64,000 nt of DNA from Tessaracoccus flavus (GTDB lineage: Bacteria; Actinomycetota; Actinomycetes; Propionibacteriales; Propionibacteriaceae): contig NZ_CP019605.1 in NCBI RefSeq assembly GCF_001997295.1, positions 1,302,001 through 1,366,000 on the forward strand, written 5' to 3'. The translations under genes and the position numbers were made by a program. This document shows positions 46,249 to 55,774 of the stretch, one piece after another; within the stretch, counting starts at the first letter, position 1, and the number at the start of each line of letters is the position of its first letter. The notes under the pieces were generated by a model. It had not been told where the DNA came from and did not search any database. It saw only the letters and a list, made by a program, of their open reading frames with translations.

Positions 46249-47653
46249 GTGTGGGGCCTTCCGTAGACTTTGACGGCGCAACTCTAGCCGACGGCTCCCG
46301 ACCAAGCAGCCTGCGCAGCACCGCTACCCGATCCGCGATGGCGGCCTCCTGCCCGTGGTCGGTCGGCCGGTAGTACCGGGCGTCGGTCAGGTCGTCGGGC
46401 AGGTAGGTCTGTTGCGCGACGCCGTGCGGGTAGTCGTGCGCGTACTTGTAGCCCTCGCCGTGCCCCAGCGCCTGCGCCCCGGAGTAGTGGGCATCGCGCA
46501 GGTGGGCCGGTACGAGCCCACCCTTGCCACGCCTGACATCGGCCACGGCGTCGGTGATCGCGAGGTAGGCGGCGTTGGACTTCGGAGCCGTCGCCGCCGC
46601 AACGGTCGCGTGGGCCAGGGTGAGGCGGGCCTCCGGCATGCCGAGGAGCTGCACGGCCTGCGCCGCGGCCACGCAGGTCTGGAGGACTCCGCTGGCGGCC
46701 ATGCCGATGTCCTCGGACGCCGAGATCATGAGACGCCTTGCGATGAACCTCGGATCCTCCCCGGCCTCCAGCATTCGGGCCAGGTAGTGCAGAGCCGCGT
46801 CCACGTCGGATCCCCGGATCGACTTGATGAACGCGCTGATGACGTCGTAGTGCTGATCGCCGTCCTTGTCGTAGCGCACCGCCGCGCGGTCCGCCGACGA
46901 CTCGACGGCGGCCTGATCGATTGCGGTGGCACCCAGGGATTCGGCGGCCGCGGCGGACTCCTCGAGGTACGTGAGCGCCCGCCGCGCGTCGCCGCCGGCG
47001 AGCCGCACGATGAGGTCGCGGGCCTGCGCGTCGAGGGTGAACCGCTGACCGTCGGCGTTGATGAGGCCGCGGTCGTCGGTCAGGGCCCGGTCCAGGAGGC
47101 CGCCCAGATCCTCGTCGGTCAGCGGCACGAGGCGCAGGAGGAGGGAGCGGCTGAGCAGGGGGGAGATCACCGAGAAGGAGGGGTTCTCGGTCGTCGCCGC
47201 GATGAGCGTGACGAGACGGTTCTCGACCGCGGGCAGCAACACGTCCTGTTGCGCCTTGGAGAAGCGGTGGACCTCGTCGACGAACAGCACCGTGGCCTGG
47301 CCCCTGGCGAGTTCGCGCCGCGCCTCCTCGAGCTCGGCGCGCACCTCCTTCACCCCCGCGGTCACGGCGGAGAGCTCGACGAATCGGCGCTGGGTGGCCT
47401 GGGACACAACCGACGCGATGGTGGTCTTGCCCACGCCGGGCGGTCCCCATAGGAAGACCGACATCGGTTGACCGTCGGCGAGCCTGCGCAGCGGGGACCC
47501 GGGGGCCAGCAGGTGCTGCTGTCCGACGATCTCATCGAGGGTACGCGGCCTGAGGCGGACGGCCAGTGGTGCCTGCGGGTTCGTGGCGTCGCTCAGCGAT
47601 CCGCCGCGCGTTGGAGGCGCCGGGTCCGGGGTACCGAAGAGGTCGTACGACAC
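46235..47653 (-). CDS. rarA: replication-associated recombination protein RarA (MgsA)
   Basis: An AAA+ ATPase related to clamp loaders that acts at stalled forks. About 472 residues: [15 protein letters not shown], Walker [10 protein letters not shown] near 72-80, Walker [10 protein letters not shown] near 125, sensor 1 ATTENPS, and the C-terminal MgsA tetramerisation domain with [19 protein letters not shown]. The GTG at 47653 is supported by a -10 box 7 nt upstream. A GTG at 47662 overlaps that box and is less likely. Confidence 0.96.
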   Translation of the reverse strand: MSYDLFGTPDPAPPTRGGSLSDATNPQAPLAVRLRPRTLDEIVGQQHLLAPGSPLRRLADGQPMSVFLWGPPGVGKTTIASVVSQATQRRFVELSAVTAGVKEVRAELEEARRELARGQATVLFVDEVHRFSKAQQDVLLPAVENRLVTLIAATTENPSFSVISPLLSRSLLLRLVPLTDEDLGGLLDRALTDDRGLINADGQRFTLDAQARDLIVRLAGGDARRALTYLEESAAAAESLGATAIDQAAVESSADRAAVRYDKDGDQHYDVISAFIKSIRGSDVDAALHYLARMLEAGEDPRFIARRLMISASEDIGMAASGVLQTCVAAAQAVQLLGMPEARLTLAHATVAAATAPKSNAAYLAITDAVADVRRGKGGLVPAHLRDAHYSGAQALGHGEGYKYAHDYPHGVAQQTYLPDDLTDARYYRPTDHGQEAAIADRVAVLRRLLGREPSARVAPSKSTEGPTHDPR

Positions 47654-47660
47654 GCGGACC

Positions 47661-47666
47661 ACTCTA
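47661..47666 (-). promoter_or_regulatory. -10 box for leaderless rarA transcript
   Basis: TAGAGT on the minus strand ends 7 nt before the GTG at 47653. This is the first promoter of the long minus-strand block. Confidence 0.45.
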
Positions 47667-47705
47667 GCCGCGTGCCTGCGCTGGCCCGAGTTGGTCGTCT
47701 GGGCG

Positions 47706-47793
47706 TACTATTTGCGGTGCACCGACGCCCGCCGCTCCACAGTGTGAGCCGCGGGCTTTTCTTCGGCTCGAACTCTGCCCCCATTGGAGCCCC
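47706..47793 (+). promoter_or_regulatory. MFS efflux gene leader with possible attenuator
   Basis: A TACTAT box at 47706-47711 would give a leader of about 75 nt. Within it, GAGCCG (47746-47751) can pair with CGGCTC (47764-47769), or AGCC can pair with GGCT just before TTTTC. The two foldings exclude each other, as in an attenuator. TTGGAG lies 5 nt before the ATG. Confidence 0.35.
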
Positions 47794-49017
47794 ATGGAAC
47801 ATCTCGGCAATCGCTACAGCAGGCGCCGCCGGATCGCGATCATCGTCACGCTGGGCCTGCTCACCGGTCTTGGACCGTTCACCATTGATCTGTATCTGCC
47901 TGCCTTCCCGGCGTTGAAGTCCGACCTGGGCATCAACGACGCCCAGGTGCAGCTGACCCTGTCGGCGACCACCCTCGGCTTCGCCGTCGGGCAGTTGGTC
48001 GTCGGGCCGCTGAGCGACCGGGTCGGGAGGCGGCTTCCACTGGTGGCGATGACGCTGCTCCACGTCGTGGCGAGCGTGCTGGTGGCGGTGGCACCCTCCC
48101 TCGTCTTCCTCACCGCCATGCGGGCATTGCAGGGCATCGGCGCGGCGGGCGGAGCGGTCGTCGCGATGGCCATGGCTCGCGATCTGTTCGGGGGTAAGCC
48201 GCTCGTGATCATGTTGTCCCGGCTCGCGCTCATCTCTGGGCTGGCGCCGATCGTCGCGCCGATCGTCGGGTCGTGGATGGTGCTGGTCATGGACTGGCGC
48301 GGCATCTTCTGGGGGCTCGCGGTCTACGGCGTCGGGGTCGTGCTGTTGGTGGTCACGCTCACGGTGGAGACCCGCCCGGCGAGCGAACGCGCCCCTGCCG
48401 GGCGCGGACGGCTGCGGGCTGCCTACCGCCACGTCGTCGGCGACCGCCTGTACGTGGGGGTGCTGCTGGTCTCGGCCTTCTCCTTCGGCGGGCTGCTGAG
48501 CTACGTGTCGAGCTCGTCGGTGCTGCTCCAGGAGGTCTACGGGCTCACGCCGCGGGGCTTCGGAGCGGTCTTCGCAATCTGCTCGGTGGGCGTCTTCGTC
48601 GGGGTCCAGGCCGGCGGCAGGCTCGCCGCACGCTACGGCCCCCACCGGGTGCTGGCCTACTCCACCGCGCTCTTGGTGGTGGGCTCGCTCGGAGTGCTGC
48701 TCGTCTACGCCGCCTCGCTGCCCTATCGGGCCCTGGTGCCCGCGTTCTTCTCCTACACGCTGGCGTTCGGGCTGGGCGCGCCGTGCGTGAGTGTGCTCGG
48801 GCTGCAGCACCACCGCGAGAACTCGGGGGTTGCGGCCTCCCTGCTGGGAGCCAGCAACCAGGTGGTGGGCAGCGTCGTCGGTCCGCTCATCGGCGTCTTC
48901 CACGTCACCAGCGCGCTGCCGGTGGGTGCGGTGATGCTCGCCTGCGCCGTCCTGGCAGTGGCGATGCTGTGGCTCGTCGTGCGGCCGCACCGCCTCGGGG
49001 ACGAGGTCCTCCTCTGA
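47794..49017 (+). CDS. Bcr/CflA-type multidrug efflux MFS transporter
   Basis: A 407-residue, 12-helix MFS protein. The first helix has the family-typical TIDLYLPAFPALKSDLG. Motif A is GPLSDRVGRRLPL near residues 71-83, and the fifth-helix motif C region contains GLAPIVAPIVGSW. This is the Bcr/CflA drug:H+ antiporter family, which exports compounds such as bicyclomycin, chloramphenicol or sulfonamides. The actual substrate is unknown. It stands alone, divergent from rarA and convergent with aspS. Confidence 0.9.
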   Translation: MEHLGNRYSRRRRIAIIVTLGLLTGLGPFTIDLYLPAFPALKSDLGINDAQVQLTLSATTLGFAVGQLVVGPLSDRVGRRLPLVAMTLLHVVASVLVAVAPSLVFLTAMRALQGIGAAGGAVVAMAMARDLFGGKPLVIMLSRLALISGLAPIVAPIVGSWMVLVMDWRGIFWGLAVYGVGVVLLVVTLTVETRPASERAPAGRGRLRAAYRHVVGDRLYVGVLLVSAFSFGGLLSYVSSSSVLLQEVYGLTPRGFGAVFAICSVGVFVGVQAGGRLAARYGPHRVLAYSTALLVVGSLGVLLVYAASLPYRALVPAFFSYTLAFGLGAPCVSVLGLQHHRENSGVAASLLGASNQVVGSVVGPLIGVFHVTSALPVGAVMLACAVLAVAMLWLVVRPHRLGDEVLL

Positions 49018-49041
49018 TCCCCGAGGCGGCGCGCGCCCCGG

Positions 49042-50835
49042 TCACGCCCCCGCGGCGTCCTTCTTCGCTTCGGGCTTGAAGTCCACTCCGGCCTCCCGGC
49101 GCTGCTGCGCGGAGATCGGGGCAGGTGCCTGGGTCAGCGGGTCATACCCGCCGCCGCTCTTGGGGAACGCGATGACGTCGCGGATCGACTCCGAGCGGCT
49201 GAGCAGCGCGACGATGCGGTCCCACCCGAACGCGATGCCGCCGTGCGGCGGCGCGCCGTACTGGAAGGCGTCGAGGAGGAAGCCGAACTTCTCCTGGGCC
49301 TCGTCGGCACCGATCCCCATCACCTTGAACACCCGCTCCTGGACGTCGCGTCGGTGGATACGGATGGATCCGCCCCCGATCTCGTTGCCGTTGCAGACGA
49401 GGTCGTAGGCGTAGGCGAGCGCGCTGCCCGGATCCGTGTCGAACGTGTCGAGGTGCTCGGGCTTCGGCGAGGTGAACGCGTGGTGCACTGCCGTCCACGC
49501 GCCGCCCCCCACCGCGACGTCGCCTTCGGCCGTCGCCTCGGACGTGGGCTTGAACAGCGGGGCGTCGACCACCCACAGGAAGCTCCAGGCATCCTCGTCG
49601 ATGAGCGAGCATCGCTCGGCGATCTCGTTGCGGGCGGCCCCCAGCAGCGCCTGCGAGGGGGCGCGGCCACCGGCGGCGAAGAAGATGCAGTCGCCGGGCT
49701 TGGCCCCGGTCGCGGCCGCGAGGCCGGCCCGCTCGGCGTCGGTCAGGTTCTTGGCGACCGGACCGCCGAGTTCCCCGCTGTCGTCGAGGGTCACGTACGC
49801 GAGCCCCTTGGCGCCGCGCTGCTTCGCCCACTCCTGCCACGCGTCGAAGGTCCGCCTGGGCTGAGAACCCCCGCCCGGCATGACGATCGCGCCCACGTAG
49901 GGGGCCTGGAACACCCGGAACGAGGTGTCCTGGAAGTAGTCGGTGAGTTCGGTGAGCTCGAGGTCGAAGCGCAGGTCAGGCTTGTCCGAGCCGTAGCGGT
50001 CCATCGCGTCGAGGTAGGTGATCCGCTCGAACGGGGTGCTGAGCTCAACCCCGATCAGTTTCCAGATCTCGGTGACCAGAGCCTCGCCCAGCTCGATGAC
50101 GTCGTCCTGGTCCACGAAACTCATCTCGATGTCGAGCTGGGTGAACTCCGGCTGCCGATCGGCCCGGAAGTCCTCGTCGCGGTAGCAGCGGGCGATCTGG
50201 TAGTAGCGCTCCATGCCCGCCACCATGAGCAGCTGCTTGAACAGCTGGGGCGACTGCGGCAGGGCGTACCAGGAGCCCGGCGACAGGCGCGCTGGCACGA
50301 CGAAGTCGCGAGCGCCCTCGGGGGTCGACCGGGTCAGCGTCGGCGTCTCGATCTCGACGAAGTCGCGCTCGGCCAGCACGGTGCGTGCGGCCTGGTTGAC
50401 CTTCGACCGGAGACGGATCGCGGCGCCGGGCGCGGGGCGGCGCAGGTCGAGGTAGCGGTACTTGAGGCGGGCCTCCTCGCCCACGGTGACCCGCTCGTCA
50501 ATCTGGAACGGCAGCGGGGCCGACGTGTTGAGCACCTCGAGCTCGGAGATGGCCACCTCGATCTCGCCGGTCGGCAGATCGGGGTTCTCGTTGCCGTCGG
50601 GTCGCACCTCAACGACGCCGGTCACCTTGATGCAGTACTCGTTGCGCAGGTCGTGCGCCCCGGTGGCGTCGAGGAGTTCGTCCCGGATGACCACCTGGAC
50701 GCGGCCCGAGGCGTCGCGCAGGTCGATGAAGGCGAGTCCCCCGTGGTCGCGGCGTTTGGCCACCCAACCGGCGAGGACCACTTCCCGGCCGGCGTGCTCG
50801 GCGCGGAGCGCGCCAGCGTCGTGAGTGCGGATCAC
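49042..50835 (-). CDS. aspS: aspartate-tRNA ligase
   Basis: Charges tRNA-Asp, and in actinobacteria without AsnRS may also charge tRNA-Asn. The 597-residue bacterial-type enzyme has an N-terminal OB anticodon domain, motif 2 ([25 protein letters not shown]) and the bacterial GAD insertion, plus the motif 3 block [17 protein letters not shown] at 50835 has AAAGGA about 8 nt upstream; an ATG three bases further upstream is out of frame. Confidence 0.97.
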   Translation of the reverse strand: MIRTHDAGALRAEHAGREVVLAGWVAKRRDHGGLAFIDLRDASGRVQVVIRDELLDATGAHDLRNEYCIKVTGVVEVRPDGNENPDLPTGEIEVAISELEVLNTSAPLPFQIDERVTVGEEARLKYRYLDLRRPAPGAAIRLRSKVNQAARTVLAERDFVEIETPTLTRSTPEGARDFVVPARLSPGSWYALPQSPQLFKQLLMVAGMERYYQIARCYRDEDFRADRQPEFTQLDIEMSFVDQDDVIELGEALVTEIWKLIGVELSTPFERITYLDAMDRYGSDKPDLRFDLELTELTDYFQDTSFRVFQAPYVGAIVMPGGGSQPRRTFDAWQEWAKQRGAKGLAYVTLDDSGELGGPVAKNLTDAERAGLAAATGAKPGDCIFFAAGGRAPSQALLGAARNEIAERCSLIDEDAWSFLWVVDAPLFKPTSEATAEGDVAVGGGAWTAVHHAFTSPKPEHLDTFDTDPGSALAYAYDLVCNGNEIGGGSIRIHRRDVQERVFKVMGIGADEAQEKFGFLLDAFQYGAPPHGGIAFGWDRIVALLSRSESIRDVIAFPKSGGGYDPLTQAPAPISAQQRREAGVDFKPEAKKDAAGA

Positions 50836-50924
50836 GGCATATTCCTTTCTTCGGCACTGCATAGACGGTGCAGCGCTCGTTCGGCGGACCAACTCTAGAC
50901 CATGGGCACCGGGCGCCCGGATGA

Positions 50925-50930
50925 TAGACT
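50925..50930 (+). promoter_or_regulatory. -10 box of the carD-like gene
   Basis: TAGACT with a predicted start near 50937, giving a leader of about 79 nt before the ATG at 51016. It overlaps the back of the aspS promoter region. Confidence 0.35.
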
Positions 50931-51015
50931 AGACAGACCGTGTCACACCCCGCCCGTTCGCCGGGCGCGCGCTGACGCAAGGAAAACTAAGACGGACGAT
51001 ACGAGCGGAGCGCAC

Positions 51016-51549
51016 ATGCAATTCAACCAGGGTCAGACCGTCATCCATCCTCATCATGGGCCGGCCACGGTCACCGGGTTGTTGAGCCGGACCATCAAGG
51101 GCAAGGTCATCGAGTACCTCGAGTTGACGGTGTGCGATACCGGGCTCACCGTCAGCATTCCGCTGACGAAATGCGAGACGGTCGGCATCCGCGCAGTCGC
51201 CGGCAGCTCGATGCTCGCCGACATCTGCGCCGTCCTCACCGCCCCCACCGGTCAGATCGAGAACCAGTGGGCGCGCCGGTACAAGGCGCAGCGGATGGAG
51301 GCCGCCACCGGCGACCCGCTCCGCATCGCCGCCGTCGTGCGCGACCTCATCCGCCGCCGCGAAGAGAAGGGGATGTCGCTCGCCGAGCGCGACCTGCTCA
51401 AGGAAGCCTCCGCTCCCCTGCTCGCCGAGATCGCGCTGGCGACCGGAGCCTCGGAAGAGAAGGCGACGGTCGTCCTCCACTCGCTCGTCCTCGAGGGCTC
51501 GGCGGAGGTCCTGGCCCACATCGACGACCTCGGCGTCCCCGCAGCTTGA
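51016..51549 (+). CDS. CarD/CdnL family transcription regulator
   Basis: CarD binds the RNA polymerase beta subunit and stabilises open complexes. The 177-residue protein has the N-terminal Tudor-like domain (GQTVIHPHHGPATV, RTIKGKVIEYLEL) and the C-terminal helical DNA-contact domain. Trp85 in ENQWARRYKA sits at the same position as Trp85 of M. tuberculosis CarD, which wedges into the -10 region. GGAG is 6 nt before the ATG. The usual ispD-ispF neighbours are absent, so this could be a second copy. Confidence 0.88.
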   Translation: MQFNQGQTVIHPHHGPATVTGLLSRTIKGKVIEYLELTVCDTGLTVSIPLTKCETVGIRAVAGSSMLADICAVLTAPTGQIENQWARRYKAQRMEAATGDPLRIAAVVRDLIRRREEKGMSLAERDLLKEASAPLLAEIALATGASEEKATVVLHSLVLEGSAEVLAHIDDLGVPAA

Positions 51550-52463
51550 GCGCCCCCGCCCCACGCGTGATCCACGCGGACGTCCCCACGCGTCGGAACT
51601 CCCTCTCTGTGGCGATCCGGCGGAGCGAACGGACCATCACCAAGGTCCTGGCGACGACAACCACCGGCTCGCTCATGATGCTGGTGGCGGCATTCGGGCT
51701 GAGCGATCACCTGGCGATGCCCCACGTCGGCAATGCGATCGTATGGCTCGCCGTGGCCGGTCTCGTGGGGGTGATCGTGTTCGGGGTGCCCTTCCTCGTC
51801 GCGAAGGGCGTGCGGACTGCGTCGTTCGCCGCCGCCGCCGCGCGGTCCCGCCCCGAACTGCAGCTGTGGGCCAGCGCACAGGGGTTCCGGTTCCTGCCCA
51901 AGGTCGACGGGATCTTCGGGGATGACACGCTTCCGGTGAACGGACTGTTGGCCGCACTGATCGCCCACGACGCCGAGCTTGGACTGGAGCTCTGGCGGGA
52001 CTCCTCGCCGCACGGTAAGCGGTTCGACGACGTCGTCCTGGGTCGGCTCGAGGGGGCTGGTGACGTCGTCGTCGCCACGGCAAGCGGGCTTCCGGCGCCG
52101 GTCCTGCGGAGCCGCTTCGTTGCACTGCGGTCCGGCCACCGGCTGCCAGCACTATCGGTCACGGATCGCCACAATGACGAACTCTGGGTGCGTCCCGGTC
52201 AGCAGTTCGAATCCGTGCACTTCAACGAGCGGTGGCGCGTGATCGCCAAGGACCCCAGGTACGCCTCCCAGATGGTGCACGCCTCACTCATGGAGCTGTT
52301 CGTGCAGTCCTCCCCGGATATTCACCGGGTGGACTTCGCCGACGGTTGGGTCATCTCCTGGGCCGACGCGGATGTGTCCGCCGCCGAGTTGAACGGCCAT
52401 CTCCAGCTGCTCAGCACCGCAGCCGCGCAGGTCCCCCGCTTCGTTCTGAGGGATAACGCCTGA
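51546..52463 (+). CDS. uncharacterised membrane-anchored protein
   Basis: A protein of up to 305 residues. Two membrane helices are at about 35-52 and 58-82, followed by a soluble domain of about 220 residues. The TTG at 51546 overlaps the carD stop (TTGA); a GTG at 51567 is an alternative. I recognise no family. Coupling to the CarD gene suggests co-expression. Its TGA abuts the hisS TGA on the other strand, forming TGATCA. Confidence 0.7.
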   Translation: MSAPAPRVIHADVPTRRNSLSVAIRRSERTITKVLATTTTGSLMMLVAAFGLSDHLAMPHVGNAIVWLAVAGLVGVIVFGVPFLVAKGVRTASFAAAAARSRPELQLWASAQGFRFLPKVDGIFGDDTLPVNGLLAALIAHDAELGLELWRDSSPHGKRFDDVVLGRLEGAGDVVVATASGLPAPVLRSRFVALRSGHRLPALSVTDRHNDELWVRPGQQFESVHFNERWRVIAKDPRYASQMVHASLMELFVQSSPDIHRVDFADGWVISWADADVSAAELNGHLQLLSTAAAQVPRFVLRDNA

Positions 52464-53807
52464 TCAGCGCTCGTTTCCGTCCATGCTCACGGATGCTCTG
52501 AGATCGCCGTCGGGCGGGGACCAGATGGCTGGATCGGCCGCAGTCTGAGCCCCCGTGCGGATGTCCTTGACAGAGTCGTCGTAGCCGGCACCGAACCAGA
52601 CGAACGGGATGCCTCGACGCTCCGCGTAGCGGATCTGTTTGCCGAACTTGTCTGCCTTCGGCGCCACCTCCACGGGAATGTCACGGCTGCGCAACGCACC
52701 CGCGACGGCGATCGCCTGATCGCGCGACTCTTCGGCGTCGACGGCGACGAGGACTGCGCTGGGGACGCTGCGCGAGGCGGTGATGCGTCCCTTCGAGATC
52801 AGCGGCGCGAGGATCCGGGTGATACCGAACGAGTACCCGACGCCCGGGAACGTGAGGCGCCCGTCGGAGGCCAGCGAGTCGTAGCGACCGCCGGAGGCCA
52901 CCGACCCCAACTTCTCCGAGCCCACCAGGAAGGACTCGTACACAGTTCCTGTGTAGTAGTCGAGCCCGCGGGCGATCTTGAGGTCCGCCACGACACGGTC
53001 GGGGACGCTGCGGCGCGCCACGCGCACCAACGCGGACAGCTCCTCGAGACCTGCGTCCAGCAGTGGATCCTCGACGCCGAGCGCACGCACGTCGTCGACG
53101 AACGACTCGTCCGTGGCCGAGATGCCCGCCAGTGACACACATGCGCGCGCCTGCGCCTCGCTGAGACCCATCTCTGCGGTGAGCAGCTGGGTCACGGCGT
53201 CGGGCCCGACCTTGTCGAACTTGTCCACCCGCTGAAGGACCCCGGCGGTGTCCTCGATGCCGAGACCCCGGTAGAACCCCTCGGCCAGTTTGCGGTTGTT
53301 GACGTGGAGTTGGACGGGCGGCAGGCCCAGGTCGCGGTGCAGCTTCTCGAAGACGTCGAGCGCGACCAGCGGGATCTCGACGTCGTGGTGGCCCGCCAGC
53401 GCATCCTGTCCGACGATGTCGATGTCGGCCTGGGTGAACTCGCGGTATCGGCCCTCCTGGGGTCGCTCGCCGCGCCACACCTTCTGTACCTGGTAGCGGC
53501 GGAAGGGGAACGCCAGGTGTCCCGCGTTCTCCAGCACGTAGCGCGCGAAGGGGACGGTCAGGTCGAAGTGGAGGCCGAGTTCGTCGGCATCCGCGGCGTC
53601 CGCGTGGAGGCGGCGCACGACGTAGACCTCCTTGGCGATGTCGCCCTTGCGCGCCAGCTGGCTGAGCGGCTCGACGGCCCTGGTCTCGATGGGAGCGAAG
53701 CCGTGGAGTTCAAAGGTGGAGGTGACGATCTCGAGGACGCGGTTCTCGACGATCCTCCCCGCGGGGAGGAACTCGGGGAAACCGCTGAGCGGCTTGGGTC
53801 GGGACAC
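52464..53807 (-). CDS. hisS: histidine-tRNA ligase
   Basis: Charges tRNA-His. The 447-residue class II enzyme has motif 1, motif 2 (RRYQVQKVWRGERPQEGRYREFTQADIDIVG), the LKIARGLDYYTGTVYE signature, the SVASGGRYDSL block and a C-terminal anticodon domain. The longer spacing fits the actinobacterial subgroup. The GTG at 53807 is 6 nt after the metallo-beta-lactamase stop, so the two are co-transcribed. Confidence 0.97.
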   Translation of the reverse strand: MSRPKPLSGFPEFLPAGRIVENRVLEIVTSTFELHGFAPIETRAVEPLSQLARKGDIAKEVYVVRRLHADAADADELGLHFDLTVPFARYVLENAGHLAFPFRRYQVQKVWRGERPQEGRYREFTQADIDIVGQDALAGHHDVEIPLVALDVFEKLHRDLGLPPVQLHVNNRKLAEGFYRGLGIEDTAGVLQRVDKFDKVGPDAVTQLLTAEMGLSEAQARACVSLAGISATDESFVDDVRALGVEDPLLDAGLEELSALVRVARRSVPDRVVADLKIARGLDYYTGTVYESFLVGSEKLGSVASGGRYDSLASDGRLTFPGVGYSFGITRILAPLISKGRITASRSVPSAVLVAVDAEESRDQAIAVAGALRSRDIPVEVAPKADKFGKQIRYAERRGIPFVWFGAGYDDSVKDIRTGAQTAADPAIWSPPDGDLRASVSMDGNER

Positions 53808-53813
53808 GGGACC

Positions 53814-54484
53814 TCACAGAGATTCAGGCTGCAGATACGGGTTGCCGGCGATCTCGTCGGCCAGGATGGTCGGCTGGCCGTGCCCCGGCAGCAGGGGTGT
53901 GCCCTCCGGGAAGTTCGCGACGATGCGCCGCAGCGTTTCGCGCATCTCGGCCATGCTACCGCCGGGTAGATCCGTGCGCCCGATCGTGCCGGCGAACAGG
54001 ACGTCCCCGGTGAAGACGACCGACCCGGCCGCGGTGCTGACCGTGAGCAGGGTGGACCCCTTGGTGTGGCCGGGGGCGCTGGTGGGCACGATGGTGAGCC
54101 CCGCAACGTCCACTCGCTCGTCGAGGTTGCGCACATCGGCGATCGGGGCAGGACCTCCGAGCCGAGCAGCTGCTGCAACAACCCGACGCTCTGGTCACCC
54201 AGCCCGTCGGCTGGTCGCGTCAGCAGGTGCTGATCTGCCTGCGCGAGATAAACGGGAACCCGCCGGTCCCCCGCCAGCACGTGGGCGTCACCGACGTGGT
54301 CGATGTGGCCGTGGGTGCAGAAGATGGCCGCTGGCAGCCAGCTCCGCTCCGCGAGAGCGGCGTTGATCGCGTCGGCCCCGGTGATGCCGGGGTCCACCAC
54401 GATGCACTGATCAGCATCCTCGCGTGCGGCCACGAGATAACAGTTGGCTTGCCAGGGAGATACCTGGATGGGCTGGATGAGCAC
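53814..54484 (-). pseudogene. MBL-fold hydrolase (glyoxalase II-like) with a 1-nt frameshift
   Basis: The N-terminal half reads from GTG 54484 with QANCYLV and the zinc motif THGHIDHVGD. It then runs out of frame after LLGSEVLP. The C-terminal half continues in another frame with VRNLDERVDVAGL, SAPGHTKGST, FTGDVLFAGTIGRTDLPGG and LPGHGQPT. Adding one C at the G4/C4 run at 54145-54148 restores a single 223-residue frame of normal length. All metal ligands survive, so this is either a recent frameshift or a base-calling error in a homopolymer. MBL-hisS pairing is common in actinobacteria. Confidence 0.85.
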
Positions 54485-54490
54485 CCGACC

Positions 54491-54496
54491 ACCCTA
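54491..54496 (-). promoter_or_regulatory. -10 box for leaderless MBL-hisS transcript
   Basis: TAGGGT on the minus strand ends 6 nt before the GTG at 54484. It lies 6 bp from the oppositely directed DUF349 -10 box. Confidence 0.5.
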
Positions 54497-54502
54497 TCGG
54501 GA

Positions 54503-54508
54503 TAGATT
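54503..54508 (+). promoter_or_regulatory. -10 box for leaderless DUF349 transcript
   Basis: TAGATT ends 6 nt before the ATG at 54515. The two divergent genes are only 30 bp apart, so each transcript starts inside the other's upstream region. Confidence 0.55.
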
Positions 54509-54514
54509 AGGGGC

Positions 54515-55759
54515 ATGAGCGAACAGCAAGCGCCCGCAGACTTCGGCCGCGTCGACCCCGACGGCACCGTCTACGTCCGTGTGGGTGACACAGAGCGAAG
54601 TGTCGGGCAGATCCCCGATTCCACCCCAGAAGACGCCATGGCGTTCTACGTCCGCCGATTCGAGAACCTCGCGGCCGAGGTGACCCTGCTCGAATCGAGG
54701 GTCAAGGCTCAGGCGATGTCGCCCGAGGAGGCCAAGGCTGCGATCGCGACGGCCAGGACCAACGTCGATGAGGCCAACGCGGTGGGCGATCTCGCGGCCC
54801 TGACCGCGCGCCTCGACGCCATCGCGGAACTGCTGCCCGCCCAGATCGAGGCACGCAAGGCTCAGCGCGCCGAGCAGAACGCGGCCACCGTCGCCGCGAA
54901 GGAGGCGATGGTCCAGGAGGCCGAGCAGCTCGCCCAGGGCGACGACTGGCGCGGCGGGGTGGACCGTTTCCGGACCCTGCTCGACGAGTGGAAGGCGCTC
55001 CCGCGCATCGACCGCACCACCGACAACGAGCTGTGGCACCGCTTCTCCAGCGCACGCACGCAGTACACCAGGCGACGCAAGGCCCACTTCTCCGATCTCA
55101 ACCAGCGCCGCGATGAGGCGAAGGCACTCAAGGAGGCGATCATCGCGGAGGCCGAGCCTCTCGCCGACTCCACCGAGTGGGGACCCACCTCCGGGGCCTT
55201 CCGCGACCTCATGCAGCGGTGGAAGGCAGCCGGCAGCGCCCGCCGCCAGGACGACGACGCGCTGTGGACGCGCTTCCGCGCCATCCAGGACAAGTTCTTC
55301 GATGCCCGCACGGCGGCTCAGAGCGCCGTCGACGGCGAGCAGTCGGAGAACCTCGCCGCGAAGCAGAAGCTCGTCGAACAGGTGGAGGCCGACCTCCAGG
55401 GCGTCACCGACGTCGAGACGGCCAAGGCCACCCACCGCGACTTCCTGGCCAAGTTCAACGAGGTCGGCCACGTCCCGAGGAACGCGATGCGCGACCTGGA
55501 CGCCCGGGTGCGGTCCATCTCCGACAAGGTCGCCGAGATGGAGGCCGCGGAATGGCGCCGCACCGATCCGGAGGCGCGCCGACGCGCCGAGGAGACGGTC
55601 CAGCTGTTCGAGGGTCAGATCGGCCGGCTCCGCGAGGATCTGGCCACCGCGCAGGAGCGCGGCGACGCCAAGCGCGTCAAGGATGCCGAGCAGTCCATCG
55701 CCACGTATGAGAGCTGGTTGGAGCAGGCCCGCGAGACCCTCGCCGACTTCAGCAAGTAG
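54515..55759 (+). CDS. DUF349 domain-containing protein
   Basis: A 414-residue, highly charged, mostly helical protein. DUF349 repeats are visible as related units with W-D/E-x-WKA spacing and FRxLL (DDWRGGVDRFRTLLDEWKALP, then the TEWGPTSGAFRDLMQRWKAAG unit). Long coiled-coil segments flank them. Proteins of this kind are found beside rel and hisS in actinobacteria; function is not known. It converges with rel. Confidence 0.88.
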   Translation: MSEQQAPADFGRVDPDGTVYVRVGDTERSVGQIPDSTPEDAMAFYVRRFENLAAEVTLLESRVKAQAMSPEEAKAAIATARTNVDEANAVGDLAALTARLDAIAELLPAQIEARKAQRAEQNAATVAAKEAMVQEAEQLAQGDDWRGGVDRFRTLLDEWKALPRIDRTTDNELWHRFSSARTQYTRRRKAHFSDLNQRRDEAKALKEAIIAEAEPLADSTEWGPTSGAFRDLMQRWKAAGSARRQDDDALWTRFRAIQDKFFDARTAAQSAVDGEQSENLAAKQKLVEQVEADLQGVTDVETAKATHRDFLAKFNEVGHVPRNAMRDLDARVRSISDKVAEMEAAEWRRTDPEARRRAEETVQLFEGQIGRLREDLATAQERGDAKRVKDAEQSIATYESWLEQARETLADFSK

Positions 55760-55774
55760 CCAGCGACGGCCGGC

